A stretch of DNA of 64,000 nt from Shinisaurus crocodilurus (GCA_021292165.1 CM037877.1:303060063-303124062), one strand, 5' to 3'. Counted from the stretch's first letter, positions 13,001-25,167 are shown. Notes: generated by a model not told the origin, from the letters alone. Program-made: numbers and translations.

Positions 13001-13653
13001 AAATCCCAAAGTGCTTTACAACTAATTATTTATTTTATTTTATTTAAAACATTTCTTTGCTGCCTTTCAGAACAGGAGCCCTCCCCCCAAGGCAGCATAC
13101 AACAGTAAAACTCACATTAAAAAATCCAATGCAGTAATAAAATGAAACAGTAAAAGCAGTAATAGCAGCAAACATTCTAAAAAGCAACGGCAGCATAAAA
13201 CAAAACCTACAACGCAAAACTGAAGCTACAACCAAGTCCAATAAAACATAATCAGGGGAAGGCCAGAGTAAGGCAGTAAGTTTTCAGGACCTTCCTAAAA
13301 GCCTGCAATGATGGGGCCTGGTGGACTCCCGTTGACAATTTATTTCAGAGGGGTGGGGCCACTGTGGAAAAGGCCCTCTACTATAAAACATATCAATATA
13401 AAAGCACAACAACATTTAGACAAGGTAATGGGTGGGAAAAGCCAAGGGAAAAAAGTAAGTTTTTAATACGGTAATTGTGAAAAGCCCATGGTTTGGGATG
13501 ATGGGGGTTGTACACCAAAACATCTGAAGGACACCAAGTTGGGGAAGGTTGCTATAGAAGAAAATCTCTCCCACTCACCTTCTTCTTTGGCAAACTCATT
13601 TCCTCTTCATCTTCATCTCCTTGATCCTCAAAAGTCACCTTGCGTTTCGACAT
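7086..13653 (-). CDS. CD2BP2: CD2 cytoplasmic tail-binding protein 2 (U5 snRNP 52K), six coding exons
   Basis: Coding exons in transcript order are 13653-13579, 12691-12556, 11323-11166, 9506-8993, 8592-8471 and 7196-7086, giving 371 residues (human about 341). CD2BP2 is a nuclear/cytoplasmic adaptor: it sits in U5 snRNP before tri-snRNP assembly and binds proline-rich tails such as that of CD2. The protein starts [10 protein letters not shown] and carries a lysine-rich and acidic N-terminus, the conserved block [17 protein letters not shown] near residues 91-107, and an acidic tract early in exon 5. The C-terminal GYF domain runs over about residues 310-371: WEYKW (313-317), GPF (327-329), M334, W337 and GYF (341-343), ending FDLYT. 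All introns are GT-AG except the one after the second coding exon, which is GC-AG. Frames join cleanly across all splices. The long exon 5 linker accounts for the extra length. The ATG has A at -3. Confidence 0.95.
9765..10482. repeat. fold-back element with a CpG-rich minisatellite core
   Basis: Inverted arms lie at about 9765-9887 and 10368-10482; both carry the block reading catatgggttctctgcgcct and the run gccgggcgggagcccctcc. Between them lie 14 copies of a roughly 20-bp unit centred on GCCGCGCGAGGGG (about 10105-10375). Five copies are of a 'gggagc' type and then nine of a 'gggctg' type. The long frames on both strands here are only this repeat translated. It lies in the CD2BP2 intron between 9507 and 11165. 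Confidence 0.85.
11470..11759. mobile_element. hAT-like MITE in a CD2BP2 intron
   Basis: The left end reads gaggggtgggcaac and the right end gttgcctcccctg, roughly inverse. Flanks carry ccctagca at 11462-11469 and 11760-11767, an 8-bp repeat, although the exact border is ambiguous by two bases. No coding content. Confidence 0.6.
12554..12555 (-). other. GC splice donor of a GC-AG intron in CD2BP2
   Basis: The exon ends ...GAAG and the intron starts GCAAGT, the usual form of a GC donor with strong U1 pairing. Using the nearby GT two codons later breaks the frame into the next exon. The GC donor with the acceptor at 11325-11324 gives residues E-G-Q-E, as expected for CD2BP2. Confidence 0.85.
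12884..13551. mobile_element. fold-back MITE split by a later insertion
   Basis: The left half (12884-12955) and right half (13487-13551) are the two arms of the CAGCCTTCCCCAACC-type hairpin MITE. About 530 bases of L2-like repeat separate them, showing nested insertion inside a CD2BP2 intron. Confidence 0.55.
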
Positions 13654-14611
13654 TGTGGCCCTATGAAAAGCATCTGAGATTCAGAGACGGGTACCCGAGA
13701 CTTATGCACAAGCTACATAGCTTTCAGAAGAGAGACTTGGCTGTTCTGATAGGTTCAGTCAACCAGTGTTAGAGGAATGCTGGTTCTGCAGCCGATAAGA
13801 CCCTTATCTTCACCATGCAGGTCCCAGTGGAAAGTTTGTAAACATGTAGCTGTCAAATGCATCTTTGCTGGCCATACAGGCGCAGGGGTGTGCTTTATAC
13901 ACATCATTTGCCACTCTGTATAAGCAGAAACCCTACCATGGTGCCACTCAGCTGGTTATATAGCCTCAAAGCCAAAGAAACACACAAAACATAGCAAATT
14001 AAAAAATCTTTGTGCATTCTTTGCATTGGTTTGTTGAACACTATCTGTAGTAAGATGTCCCAAACTTCCCAGGAAGAACCACACACATTTAACTGTGCAT
14101 ATGTGTACAAATAATTTGATCTACTACATTTTCACATGCTTTGGGACTTTACTTTGGGGTGGTGAGACAAGGGGGAGGTAATGAGGGGACCTTCGCAAGC
14201 GGTTTGATCAGCAAAGTAACAGCAGCTGTGGGAGAAAAGCAGAAACAGCCCCACTCTTCTTCCTCCATACTTCAGCTGTTGAACATTATCCAGAAACAGA
14301 CAGATTTTTCACCTTTTCTTTGCCTTCATAAGGACTAGAAACCAACATTTCTGAAGAAATATTTTTATTTCGACCTTATACAGCAAATTGCCCTCTTCCA
14401 TAAACAACAGACTCAATTACGCATGCAGATGAACTCCACAAGAAACCCACCAATTACCTCCTAAACTGGCCACACTTAGAGCTACGGGGGGAGAGTGGAA
14501 GCGGGGGGGAGAGTGGAAGGGGGAGGAAAGGCCTACCAAACCACCACCACAACCCTGTGATACGTCATAGAGACAGATTTCGCTCATAGGTCTAATCAAG
14601 CGGGAACTAAC

Positions 14612-14960
14612 CTGAGAGGTCATTGCGGCAGTTATTTGCCCCCCCCAAAGCCCCCATTTCCTCCCCTCCCCGCAAAACAGGCTCCCGCCAACTGCCAAGA
14701 GCCCAAACGCAGCAAGTAATTATAATATGCAAATTTCCCCCACCCGCACGCACTCCCACTCCCACTCCGACCGGAGCCGACTCCCACCTAAGCGACTTGC
14801 GCAGCTGCTCCCCAACTCTGGGGCCACCACGGTGAAGGAATCAACATCCGGGTCCTGCCGCCACTCGAAGCAGATGTGACGTTAGGGAGACAGAGGCACT
14901 TCCCCCCGGCGCACCGGAAGTGACACAACCTTCTGGCAGCCGATGGCTTCATTGATACCG
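14612..14960 (-). promoter_or_regulatory. CD2BP2 promoter and probable non-coding first exon
   Basis: A strong donor CTCAG|GTTAGT at 14612/14611 fits a 5' UTR exon spliced to 13660, seven bases before the start codon. Upstream, CpG-rich sequence carries a consensus ETS/GABP site, ACCGGAAGTGAC, near 14912-14923, and an ATCCGG match near 14846. There is no TATA box. This is a housekeeping-type promoter; the exact start site cannot be read from sequence. Confidence 0.65.
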
Positions 14961-17060
14961 ACCAGCAGAGCTGAGGAAAGTATGGGCAAAGCTTAAAGGC
15001 GCAGTGTGTGAATCTGCCTATTTGTCCTCCCTTGCTTAAGAGATATGGTAGTTACAAGAGGGATTTCTTTCTTTAAAGGAACCGCCCCCGCCCCCTGTAA
15101 AAGTTCTGCACTCTTTCGGGCCTGTCTCGCTTACCAAAATAAATAAATAAATAAATGATATACTTACTCTCCAGCCCAATGTTTGTTGAACTTGTGGAGG
15201 AAACATCTTAAGAACTGGTTGTTATTTTATGGCGTGTAATCATTTCAGGAAATTCACCGCCACCAGATGTGATAGGCACTGTTTTAAAATGGGATTAAAG
15301 GCACAATCCTATGCAAGTTTAGACAGAAAAAAAGGCGTAGAACTCCCCCAGACAGCGATGCTTGCTGGGGCATACTGGGAGTTGTAGGCCTTTTGTCTGT
15401 CTAAACTTGCATAGGATTGCGCCTTAAAAGGGGATTAGCCACGTGGGGAAAAATTGGTCTGGCAGCAACTACTAGCCATAATAGTTAAATGGAACCTCCA
15501 AGGCCAGGGCAGTGTATCCTGATTCACAGTGCCTGGGGGAGAAAAAGGGCGGCCCTTGCCTTCATGCCCTACTCGCGGGCTTTGTAGAAGCATCTCTTTG
15601 GCCCCCTCCGAAACAGAGTCCTGGATGAGCTGGACCCAGCCTTCCCCAGCCAGCTACTCTCCAGATAGGGTGGCCACTCATGAATCTCCAAAGAAGAGGA
15701 AATGCATTGCCAAAAAAAAAAAAAAAAAAAGGATACCAATTTGCATATCCTGTTTTATTGTTGTATATATGCACATTTAGAAATGATTATTATAATTTGA
15801 ATAGAAATGCAATACATCTCACCATAGTGCTTTAGACTGTGACCAGGTGACCTGCATGGGTGCCTGCTGTTCAGGTGCTGACTCTTGATGGGCAACAGTC
15901 CTTATGGTTCTTTATCTTTTGACCAGAATTAGAGAAGACAACCTTTCAAATAGAGGATGCTTTCAAATAAATGACAGTCCTCTGGCAGCCCTTTAGACAG
16001 AGAACTATCCTCTGTAAAAAAAAGAAAAGGACACATGGCTACCCTATCTCCAGATGTGTTGTTGGACTACAGGTCTCAGCAAGCCCCATCCATCATGGCT
16101 GGCTGGAGAATGCTGGGAGTTGCAGTCCAGCACATCTGTAGGGCATCCAGTCGGGGAAGGCTTGCTTTGTCTAATGCAGCAGGGCTCTTCTGAAGTTCTA
16201 ATTAAACTAACTCTGGACAGGTTCAGAAAACACGCTAAGCCCCCCCGCCCCCAATGAACCCAACGGATGATAGGGCACATTGGGGGTAGGGTACATTGTG
16301 CTTCCCTTCCTCCCTTTCTGCTACTCTTGCCAAGCGGCTCTGTAGCAGTTTGGGCTACCCCCTGGGTTTGCTGTGTTGCCCAGGCTCCAACGACATGGCA
16401 AGCCCAGGGGTGGCTACAATACGAAACCCTACAACAAGCCATGGCCAGTCCGGGTGGCTCATAAGCCCAGAAGCTGGGCTTATATGCCACCCCGAAGAAG
16501 CCATGACGGGTTCACACGGCACAGTAAGCCAGCTGGGTTTATAAGCCCAGGCAGCTGACCGTGTCACGTGAACCCAGTCTCTACCTTGTTACTCAACAGT
16601 AAGCTCTTCTGGACAAGGCATTTATTGTGGAATGGCCATGTTTCATTCACTCACATTTTACATGGATCCGGCCGAAGTCACCATCCTTGTGTAAGCAACG
16701 ATTGTGTAAGCAGCTATTGCCTCATGTTTTCTTTTCTTACAAAAAGAAGAAGAGAGATGGAACAGTAGTGGAAACTGCTCTGGTGTGGATGTTCCTTAAG
16801 CATCTGGTCCACCAGCCACAGCGAGCGGGGGGGGGATTCTCATGCTTCGTTAGGCAGAGCTCGGCTGCCAGCCACTCGCAAAGCCCTGCGGTGTGGGGTA
16901 ACCCTCCTCCGGCGCAGAGAGGGCTAGCCCTGCTGTAGCACTGGCAGAATTACTGAGGCATCAGCAAGAGCCCATTCCATCAGATTTCGGTGAAGGAGGC
17001 TGTAGCCCACGAAAAGCTTATGCCACCATCAATCTGTCAGGCTGCTGCAACCCCATACGC
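14961..17060. other. intergenic repeats upstream of CD2BP2
   Basis: Contains a hairpin MITE at about 15297-15426, an 18-base A-run near 15714, and a fold-back MITE near 16040-16163. An unclassified region of short inverted repeats built on 'aagccc' lies at 16330-16560. No divergently transcribed gene was found opposite CD2BP2. Confidence 0.5.
15297..15426. mobile_element. hairpin MITE with long inverted ends
   Basis: The left arm AAGGCACAATCCTATGC... and right arm are inverse over about 29 bases with one mismatch. A second stem lies inside. TTAA occurs at both outer ends (near 15295 and 15424), which could mean a piggyBac-type duplication, but this is not certain. Inverted ends of the same 'caatcctatg' type recur near 63534 and 63914. 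Confidence 0.6.
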
Positions 17061-17626
17061 CAGAGGTCCCCAATGTGGCGCCGGCAGAGACCTCCAGCAG
17101 TGCCCACCAAGCTCTCCACTCCTTGACCCCTTCAAAAAAAATGTTTTAAATGAAAAACCTTGGAAACCGTTAGGGTAGTCGTCTTTCTTTCCCTTTCTAG
17201 CCTCTCGCCTTGCCCTGTCTCTCCCCTCTCCTCCTTTGCCTTGCTCTTTCCCCTTCCTTCCCAGCCCACACAGCCGCTCGCCTTGCTCTTTTTCTGCCCC
17301 TTTGCCTTGCTGCTTCCCCCTCACTTCTAGCTGCACTGTTTCTCTCCCCTCTTTATCACACTGCTTCTCCCACTCCCCACCTCTAGCCTTGCTCTGTCTC
17401 TCCCCTCTACTCCTTTGCCTTGCTATTCCCCCCCTCCCAGTCTGCAGCCTCACTATTTCTCCCCCCACCCCCTCTCTAACTCTCTTTTGACTGGCCAGGC
17501 CTCCACGGCAGCCTTTATGTGACTAGCCACATCCTTCGTGGGAGCCATCTTGTGGTGGTGCCCACGGCAGTTTCTCCAATTCCCAAATGTGTCCACAGGT
17601 CCAAAAAGGTTGAGGATCCCTGCTAC
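17061..17626. mobile_element. degenerate hAT-like element
   Basis: The left end cagaggtccccaatg and right end ggttgaggatccctg are imperfect inverses of a hAT-type terminus. The interior is pyrimidine-rich (17190-17470). The flanking 8-mers ccatacgc and ctacacac differ by three transitions, compatible with an old duplication. Confidence 0.5.
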
Positions 17627-17667
17627 ACACCAGAGTTAGACAAAAAAAATTCCCCGTTAAGGGCCAC

Positions 17668-18445
17668 TGTGGAGAAAGCCCAACACAGGTCCACACACAC
17701 ACACACGGCTTTCGCCCAAGGGAGGGGGCGAGGAAGGGGGGATGAAGTCATCAGAGAAATAGCAGACGGACCATCATCCCCAACAAAGGAGGGTCTCGGT
17801 GGAGATCCACAAAACCAAGGAAGAGCCATCAAGGATCATCAAGCTATCAGGGCAGTCTCAAAGAGCTGCAGAGTACCAGTACGTCATCTTCTTCCCGGGC
17901 AGGGATAAGCCCACCTGAACGAAGGGGGCAGGCATAAGCCCCCACCTGACCTGGAGGGCGGGGGAGCGGGAACTCAGGGGTAGAAAACCCCTCTCCCTTC
18001 CGGGTTTGGGTTGTTGGGAACCACGGGTACGCCAGGGCCAGATCCACCTTAAATCAAGCAGTCCGGGTACACCATTCTCATCCACGAAGCGCCGATCGGG
18101 AGTTAGGCTGACACTGACTAGGAGTATTGTCTTTGATCTGAGGACACTGACGAGATCTGCTAGCCTGGGAGCCTGCTCATTGGGTAAGACGGGGGTCAGC
18201 TAAGGTTGTGTTGACAGTATAGTATTCCTGAAGACCTGCTAGTTCCGTTCTGTGTTATTGTATAAACAAATAAAAGCCTTATTTGGGCATTTAAAGGGCT
18301 GCGGTTTCCTTTGTGAGTAAAAGCCTCGCGGGTGGTCGCTAGAGCTCGGAGGTGATTGCCGGCGCTTATTGAAGCTGTATCTCATTGCCAGTTAACCCTA
18401 TAATTGCCGAACTCACGCAAAGGATCCTGTTGCTGATCCTTCACA
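17668..18445 (+). mobile_element. solo LTR, gypsy type, perfect 5-bp duplication
   Basis: The segment begins TGTGGAGAAAGCC, the same 13 bases that start the LTRs of gypsy elements A and B, and ends CTTCACA. It is flanked by GCCAC at 17663-17667 and 18446-18450. An AATAAA lies near 18269. The rest differs from the A/B LTR, so this is a related but distinct family. Confidence 0.75.
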
Positions 18446-18934
18446 GCCACACATTCCCTCATGGATAATCTGTTGGGGGCCACATGTCAGCTGTGAGTAG
18501 GGCCAAAGCCAAAGGTGAGTGGGTCATCCTTTATCTCTTTCTGCTACCCCCTTTTCTTTCTCCTTCTTCCTTCCCACGCATCAGGCTGCCAGGGAAGGGA
18601 CAGGGCTCTTGCCAGAGGTTTAAACGGATCGTATGCGGAAGGCTTTTGAAATTAGGCTGAGGGTCGCATGATGAAATTAGGCTGAAGACCACTGGTTGCC
18701 CACCTGTGCGATGCACATTTTACCTGGGAGTAAGTCTCACGTAACTCAGTGGGACTTACTTCTGCATAGTTATGTCTTTTAAGGTGCCACCAGAATCTGT
18801 CCTTTTGAATCCTACGCAAGCATTAGAAAAGAAATAGAACAGGGCATCTCTGCCCTCCCTCCTAAAACCAGACAAAGGGGATTATCAAAATGAGGCAGCC
18901 AGACATAACAGGGACAAGAAGGTCCAAACATACA

Positions 18935-19327
18935 ACACCGATTTTGGTCCACTCACACTGGCTGCCTGTTTCCGAGTATGTTTCCGAGTCCGATTGAAAG
19001 AGCTAATTTTGACCTATAAAGTCTTACACGGCTCGGGTCCACACAATACCTGACAGAGCACCTCTCCTGGCATGAACCTACCTGTATGCTACACTCATCC
19101 TCTAAGGCTCTCCTTCAGATGCCTCCTCCGAGGGAAGCTTGGAGGGCGGCAACAAGAGAGAGAGCCTTCTTGGTGGCCGCCGCCCCAATTATGGAATGAA
19201 CTCCCCAGCGAGGCCCGCCTGGCACCAACATAGTTATCTTTTAGGCACCAGCTTAAGACCTTCCTGTACTCCCAGGCATTTGGCAGCATAGGACAGATTT
19301 TTAATCAGGTTGTGGGATATTGTTTGG

Positions 19328-19376
<49 letters not shown>

Positions 19377-19473
19377 GTGTTTATACCTAAACTGTTTTTA
19401 TATCATGCATGATACTGTATTTAAAGGTTTTTAATCTTTGTAAAGGGCCCAGAGAGCTTTGGCTATTGGGCGC
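18935..19473 (+). mobile_element. L2-type LINE 3' fragment, split by gypsy element A
   Basis: Text such as 'ttttgacctataaagtctt' and 'cggctcgggtcca' and the run of arginine-rich short frames match the C-terminal and 3' part of vertebrate L2 LINEs. The tail 'gagagctttggctattggg' continues after element A at 26288 as 'ggtgctatagaaatgtaat'. A long GT repeat sits at 19329-19379. Confidence 0.65.
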
Positions 19474-20525
19474 AGTGGAAGACCAACAGCCTGGTCTTCT
19501 GCGCGGGTTCTATGCTAAGGGGGTAGCGAGTCTTAGGGCGGGCTTTCTCTGAGGTCTCTAGCGACTATCACCTTTAGCTCAGAACAAAGGGATAACTTAT
19601 AGCCACAAAAGTATCTTTTATAGAACAAGTTTATTTACAAAATCACTTTCACAAATTTAGACACACGCTAGCAATACAGCTTATCAGTACGGTACAAAGT
19701 AGCAAGCAAGAAGTCTCAAGGACATTGTGATTTCAGGGCTCTCAGCTAGTTAGTTCAGCTCGGGCTCCAGCAGAGGCCCGGTCAACCACATGCTGCTAGC
19801 TGGGTTTTGGCGGAGGTCCGGTCTACCCAAACGGCTAGCTGGGTTCTCGGCGGAGGTCTGGTCTACCTAAGCGGCTTGTGAGTGATTTCAGCTTGGTTTT
19901 CCGGGGGTCCGTTCAACCCAAGAGGCCAGTGATTTCAGCTTGGTTTCCCGGGGGTCTGGTCAACCTAAGCGGCCAGTGATTTCAGCTAGCTGGAGCACGC
20001 CGGGTGCTGCTACCCGGGGTTGCCGATCTCTTCGTTCTCTTGCCCCAAGCATGGGGCAAGATTACTGATCAGGTCTAACAACTCAGTTCTCTTGCGCAGG
20101 GTGTTTTATACCTTGGGTTTCAGGTAGCCCCTCCCTCCGTAATCAGGTGGGTTGCCACCCACTCTGAGGGGCGGCCTTTTGGGTCAGGTGGGGTGACACC
20201 TTCCCCCTGTGGGGTGGGGTCTCTTTGAAGCCACTTGCTTAATGGTCCCATCTTGTGGTGTTGAATGGTCCTTTCTTATGGGTGCCGAAGTGTTTGCTCT
20301 GGCAAGGTATTTAAGTCTTATGTAGATGGGGCTGATATACGAGAGCATTGACGAACCTGGGGATGCTTCTTGCCTTCCCCCCTGGGGTGATTCTATGCAG
20401 ATATTGTTTGTCCCCTTTGGTCTCTGTGGAGACTGGCTGTCTCCCCCCCCCCCCCGGGTCTCTTTCCCCCCACCTTGGTGAGTGTGTGTGTGTCAGAAAG
20501 GGGTTTTAGGTTGGCTTTCTCCACA
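19474..20525 (-). repeat. 3' LTR of gypsy element A
   Basis: 1052 bases. It carries minus-strand AATAAA near 19630 and a variable array of roughly 40-bp units containing 'gctagctgggtt' near 19790-19960. It differs from its partner LTR at many sites and lacks the partner's extra internal copy near 26047. Confidence 0.85.
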
Positions 20526-23500
20526 TCTCCCCCCCGGGGAAAAGATGGCATTGGGGTCCCACACCCCAATTTCTCATCGACTTGCCCATCACTTGAGAAA
20601 GCTTGGGAGAGTGCATCAGCCAAGACATTGTCTTTACCTTTGATGTGCTCAATTTCGAAGTCAAAGTCTTGCAACGCCAGACTCTACTGTAGGAGTTTTT
20701 GGTTGTTGCTCTTGACTCTATCTAACCAGCACAGGGGGGAATGGTCAGTCTGCAGGCGGAACCGTCTCCCCCAGAGGTAGGGGTGCAACTTGGTGATGGC
20801 CCACACCACGGCCAGGCACTCCTTCTCAATGGTGGCTACGTTCTCTGGGCAGGAGCTTCTTGCTCAGGTATGCAACGGGGCGCAGCCCTTCTCTTACTTT
20901 CTCTTGTAACAACACCGCCCCCATCCCGGCCTCAGAGGCATCTGTCTGTAGAACGAAGGGGGATTCGAAGTCTGGGGCTTGCAGAATGGGAGCTGCCGTT
21001 AGGCAGGCTTTTAACCTGTCGAAAGCGGTCTGGCAAGCCGCGGTCCACTGGACCCTGTTCGGTTGGCGCTTCTTGCAAAGATCAGTCAGAGGGGCTGCTA
21101 GCTGACTGAAGTGTGGCACAAACTTCTGATAGTACCTCGCAAGTCCCAGAAAAGCTTGCACCTGTTTTTTGGTTGCGGGTTGGGGCCATTTCTGAACCGA
21201 TTCGATCTTAGTTTCTATGGGTTTGATGCTCCCCCCTCCGACCCGATGTCCAAGGTACTCAACCTCCCCTAGCCCCACCTGGCACTTCTTTGCTTTCACT
21301 GTCAACCCAGCGTCTCGGATCTGCTGGAAGACCCGCCGGACATGCTGCAGATGCTGCTCCCAAGTGGAGCTAAAGATAGCTATGTCGTCTAGATAGGCAC
21401 AGGCAAATTCTCTCAACCCGTTCAGCATTCCATTCACCAGCCTCTGAAAGGTTGCCGGACCGTTCTGGACTCCGAAGGGAAGAGTGGTGAACTGGAATAA
21501 ACTCAGGTGTGTGACAAAGGCAGACTTGAGAGCAGCATCCGCGTCTAGCGGAACTTGCCAGTAGCCCTTGGTGAGGTTTAGGGTGGTAATGTACTTGGCC
21601 CTCCCTAGCTTCTCTAGCAAGACATCCATGTTGGGGATGGGGTAGGGGTCAGGGACGGTCACCTTGTTGATTTTCCGATAGTCTACACAGAACCGCACCC
21701 CCCCATCCTTTTTAGCCACCAGGACAATCGGGGAGGACTATGGGCTAGAACTAGGGACGATCACCCCTAGGTCTAACATGGCTTTGACTTCTTCCGCAAT
21801 GACTTGAGCGTGGGGTCTCACCGCCCGGTATGGCAGAGATTGCAGAGGGGGGCTGTCACCCGTTTGAATGGTGTGTTGGATGAGTGGGGTCCGCCCGGGG
21901 CGGTCTGAGAACATGGTCCCATATTCATCCAGCACCCGCTTAATTTGCTCCCGCTGAGCCTCGGACAGGGCGGGTGACAGTGAGATTTCTTCTATTCTCC
22001 CACCATCCCCCCATTTTCTCAACAGATCTCTATTAGCGAAATCTTTATCATTATGTTCTTTCACACAGCTCAGTCTCGCACTCTGGTCTACATACAATTT
22101 CAACATATTCACATGAAACACTTTACATTTTCTAGGAGTCTCAGCAAAAAGTTTTTTGTAGTTGACTGGTCTAAGTTTCTCAACTACAGTCTCCGGACCC
22201 TCCCACTTAAGACACAGCTTGTCTGTTTTGAGGGTACGCAGAACCAACACTTTATCACCTACCTTAAAAGTCTGGGCTACTGTGGTTTTATCATACAGCT
22301 CCTTTTGCCGCTGCTGGGCTGCCTTCAGATGCTGTTGGGCGGCTTTTTGAACGCTGTGGAGGGTGTCCCGTAGCCACTGCAGAAAAGTGTGAACCGGCAC
22401 GGGTGAACTGCCGGCAGCCCCCTCCCATTCTTCTCGCAACAAAGCCAAGGGCTCCCGTAGCTCTCTGCTAAACATCAGTTCATTCGGGGAAAACCCGAGG
22501 CTTTCTTGCGGAGCATCTCGGTAGGCAAAGAGGAGGTAGGGTAGGGCTTGGTCTCAAGTTCTCGGGTGACGGCTAGCGTACGCCCGGATCATTTCCCCCA
22601 AAGTCTGGTTGAAGCGTTCAACCAGTCCGTTGGCCTCGTGGTGGTAAGGCACCGAAGTTACATTGTCAAACCCCCCCAGGTCTCACATCTTCTGGAACAG
22701 TTTAGACATGAACCCGGTGCCGCAGTTCGACACGACCGTGCGGGGCATTCCTAAGCGGGCAAAGAGAGAGAGCAAAGTCTTAGCCAGGCTGGCTGCAGAG
22801 ATGGAGGCTAGCGCAAAAGCCTCCGCGTAGTGGGTGGCAAAGTCCACTACCGTCAGTACAAACTTTTCCTCCGTCTTGGTGGGCGGGTTCAGGGGACCCA
22901 CTATGTCCATAGCAATCCGTTCAAAAGGGATCCCCACCACCGGAAAAGGCTGAAGGGGAGCTCTTGGGTGATCGCGATTGTGTCTCACGCGCTGGCACAC
23001 ATCGCAGGACCGACAGTAAGCCTTAATGTCGGAGGCGATCATGGGCCAGTAGAACTCTTCTGTGATTCGAGCTTGGGTCTGCTTCTGCCCCAGGTGTCCT
23101 CCCCATGCCACGTCGTGGGCGAGGTGCAACACGGCGCGGCGGTACCGTTGGGGAACCACCAGTTGCCTTTGCTTGCGCCCCGGTGCCACTTCCCCCTTTG
23201 GCTCGAACTCCCGGTACAAAGTTCCATTGTCTCAGACAAATCTTTCGGTGGCAAGGGATACCCCGGGGTCTTGGTTGGCCAGAGCGCGACACTCTCGCAA
23301 GGACGGGTCCAGTCGCTGGGCTTCTTTGAATTGGGCTTGTGTCCCAAAGTCTTTAGCTATCTGAGCAAACCCTTCGTTCTTTGGGGGCTCTGCTATGGCC
23401 TGGTTTCTCCCGGGGTACCCCGCAGGGGATGGGGTCACCTCGGGTGGTGGAGGGGGCACGGGCTTAGGCTTTGGGACCGGTGCGGTTACGGGCGGGCCCC

Positions 23501-25109
23501 CTTCACCTTGCCTGTCCCCGGGTGACGACCCCCATCTTAGCTTTGGCCACCCGGAACGCGAGGTCGTTCCCGATGATGATGCCCCACTCTTTTTGGTGAT
23601 GGATGATTACGTCCATCTCTCCTTCCCACCCCTGGTACTTGATCTGGACCCGGGTGATGGGGACGGTGATGTCGGGGGAGTTATAGGGTTTGATCGTACA
23701 CGTACGTCTTGACAAAAGTTGGGACTTCTCTACGTGGTCTCGGGGCAGAGCCGTTACATCTGCCCCAGTGTCTCTATACCCCACCCTGGGAACATTATTG
23801 ATATAGATGGACTCACAGAATTGCTTGCGGCTCCATCTCAGCTGGTCCGGGGAGGCGATGCGATACAGCGATGCACGGGGTTCAGGACGGTAGGAATCCC
23901 ACTCTTGGAGATCCTCCTCGGCACCGCGATCCTCGGGGATGCTTGCATGGAGGGAGAGGACCGACCGTCGCTGTCGTCGTCCTGAGCGGCTGCAGCACCC
24001 GCGACACGTCCTACTTTCCCCGGCGAGGGACGGGCATCTCAGTTCTTGGGTTGGAGCTTGGGGCAACCCCGCCGCAGGTGTCCCATCTCATTACAGTGGA
24101 AGCACGCCCCAGACCGAGGGTTTTGGTTCCCCTTGGTCTGAGGGGCCTCCCCGCGCCGTCGGGGCAGGCCCTTTTCCGGCTCCAGGTTCTTCTCGGCTGC
24201 GGAACTTCTCTTGGTGGATGGGGCCGTCTGGTATAGCCCCATCTCGTCGGCCATGATCCCCGCCGCCTCACAGGTACGGGGCTTCTGATCTTTCACGACA
24301 GCGGCCAGCTCCTTCGGGATGGTGGTGAAGAACTGCTCCATGGCGATCAGCTCAACAACTTCCTTCAGGGTGGAGGCCCGGGAAGCCTCCACCCAGGACT
24401 CGCAGACGTGCATCACCTGGGCTGCCTATGCCACGTGGGTGGTCCCGGGGGAAGGTCTACCCTCTCGAAATCTCCGCCGGCAATGTTCGGCGGTGAGGGC
24501 GAAGTGTTGCCTGACCGCTGCCTTGAACGCCTCGTAGCTTGCCGGGGTCTTCTGCAGATGAGCCCCGAGGAGGTCAGCCAGGTCCCCACTGACCTGGGTT
24601 CGCAGGGCGGACAACCGCAAGTTGTCGGGGACCCGCTGCTCCTGGCACGCCATTTCAAAAATGTAGAAAAACATCAGGACATCTTGCCCTGGCTTGTAGT
24701 AGGGGAACGCCTTGCGGTCCCACGACGGAGGGGGAGGAGCGGAGGGGACAGTCGGGGGAGTTTTCCCCGCCTCGAGCTGCAGCTTGGCCAACTCCATCTG
24801 CATCTGGATCATTTCGCGCTCGTGGGCCATCCTCTCCCGCTCGTGTGCCATCCATTCCGAGGGAAGCTCGAGGGGCTCCAGAGGCTCTAGAGGAGCGGGG
24901 TCCTCGGTCACCACATCCTCTCTCTCATCTGTCGGAACTGGGATAGGGCGGCCCCTGGGTCGGGCACCCTGGGCCAGACTCACCAGCAGCTCCCTCTGCA
25001 GCTCCGTCTGCCGGATCCGTGCCGCCAACCCTGGGGTGATGGGGGTTGCGGGCAGGGGCCGCCGTGGCTCAGCTCTCCTAGTTGCTCCGTCAGGCTCTGG
25101 GTCGCCCAT
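20393..25109 (-). pseudogene. gag-pol of gypsy element A, broken in many places
   Basis: Starts MGDPEPDG at 25109. Remains run in order: Gag with SCAN-like segment and zinc knuckle (about 24990-24050), protease DTGAD (about 23755), integrase (about 23150-22300), then reverse transcriptase with YLDD (about 21740-21100) and RNase H (to about 20500). The frame is broken repeatedly. A Trp codon is now a stop at 23233-23235. The second catalytic Asp of integrase is Asn (22725-22727). A 5-base deletion near 20837 shifts RNase H. Most point changes against copy B are G to A on the coding strand. It cannot be functional. Confidence 0.9.
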
Positions 25110-25167
25110 GGTGATCCTTAGGCTCTTGCTACTTTGGGTCTGGGAGGTATTCTGGGCTAATAAGTTA

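Noticed and set aside
16044..16490. 148-codon minus-strand open frame
   Set aside because: It runs through a fold-back MITE and short inverted repeats, with no family resemblance.
22053..23525. Plus-strand open frames across both gypsy elements
   Set aside because: They are antisense shadows of gag-pol; the coding strand is minus.
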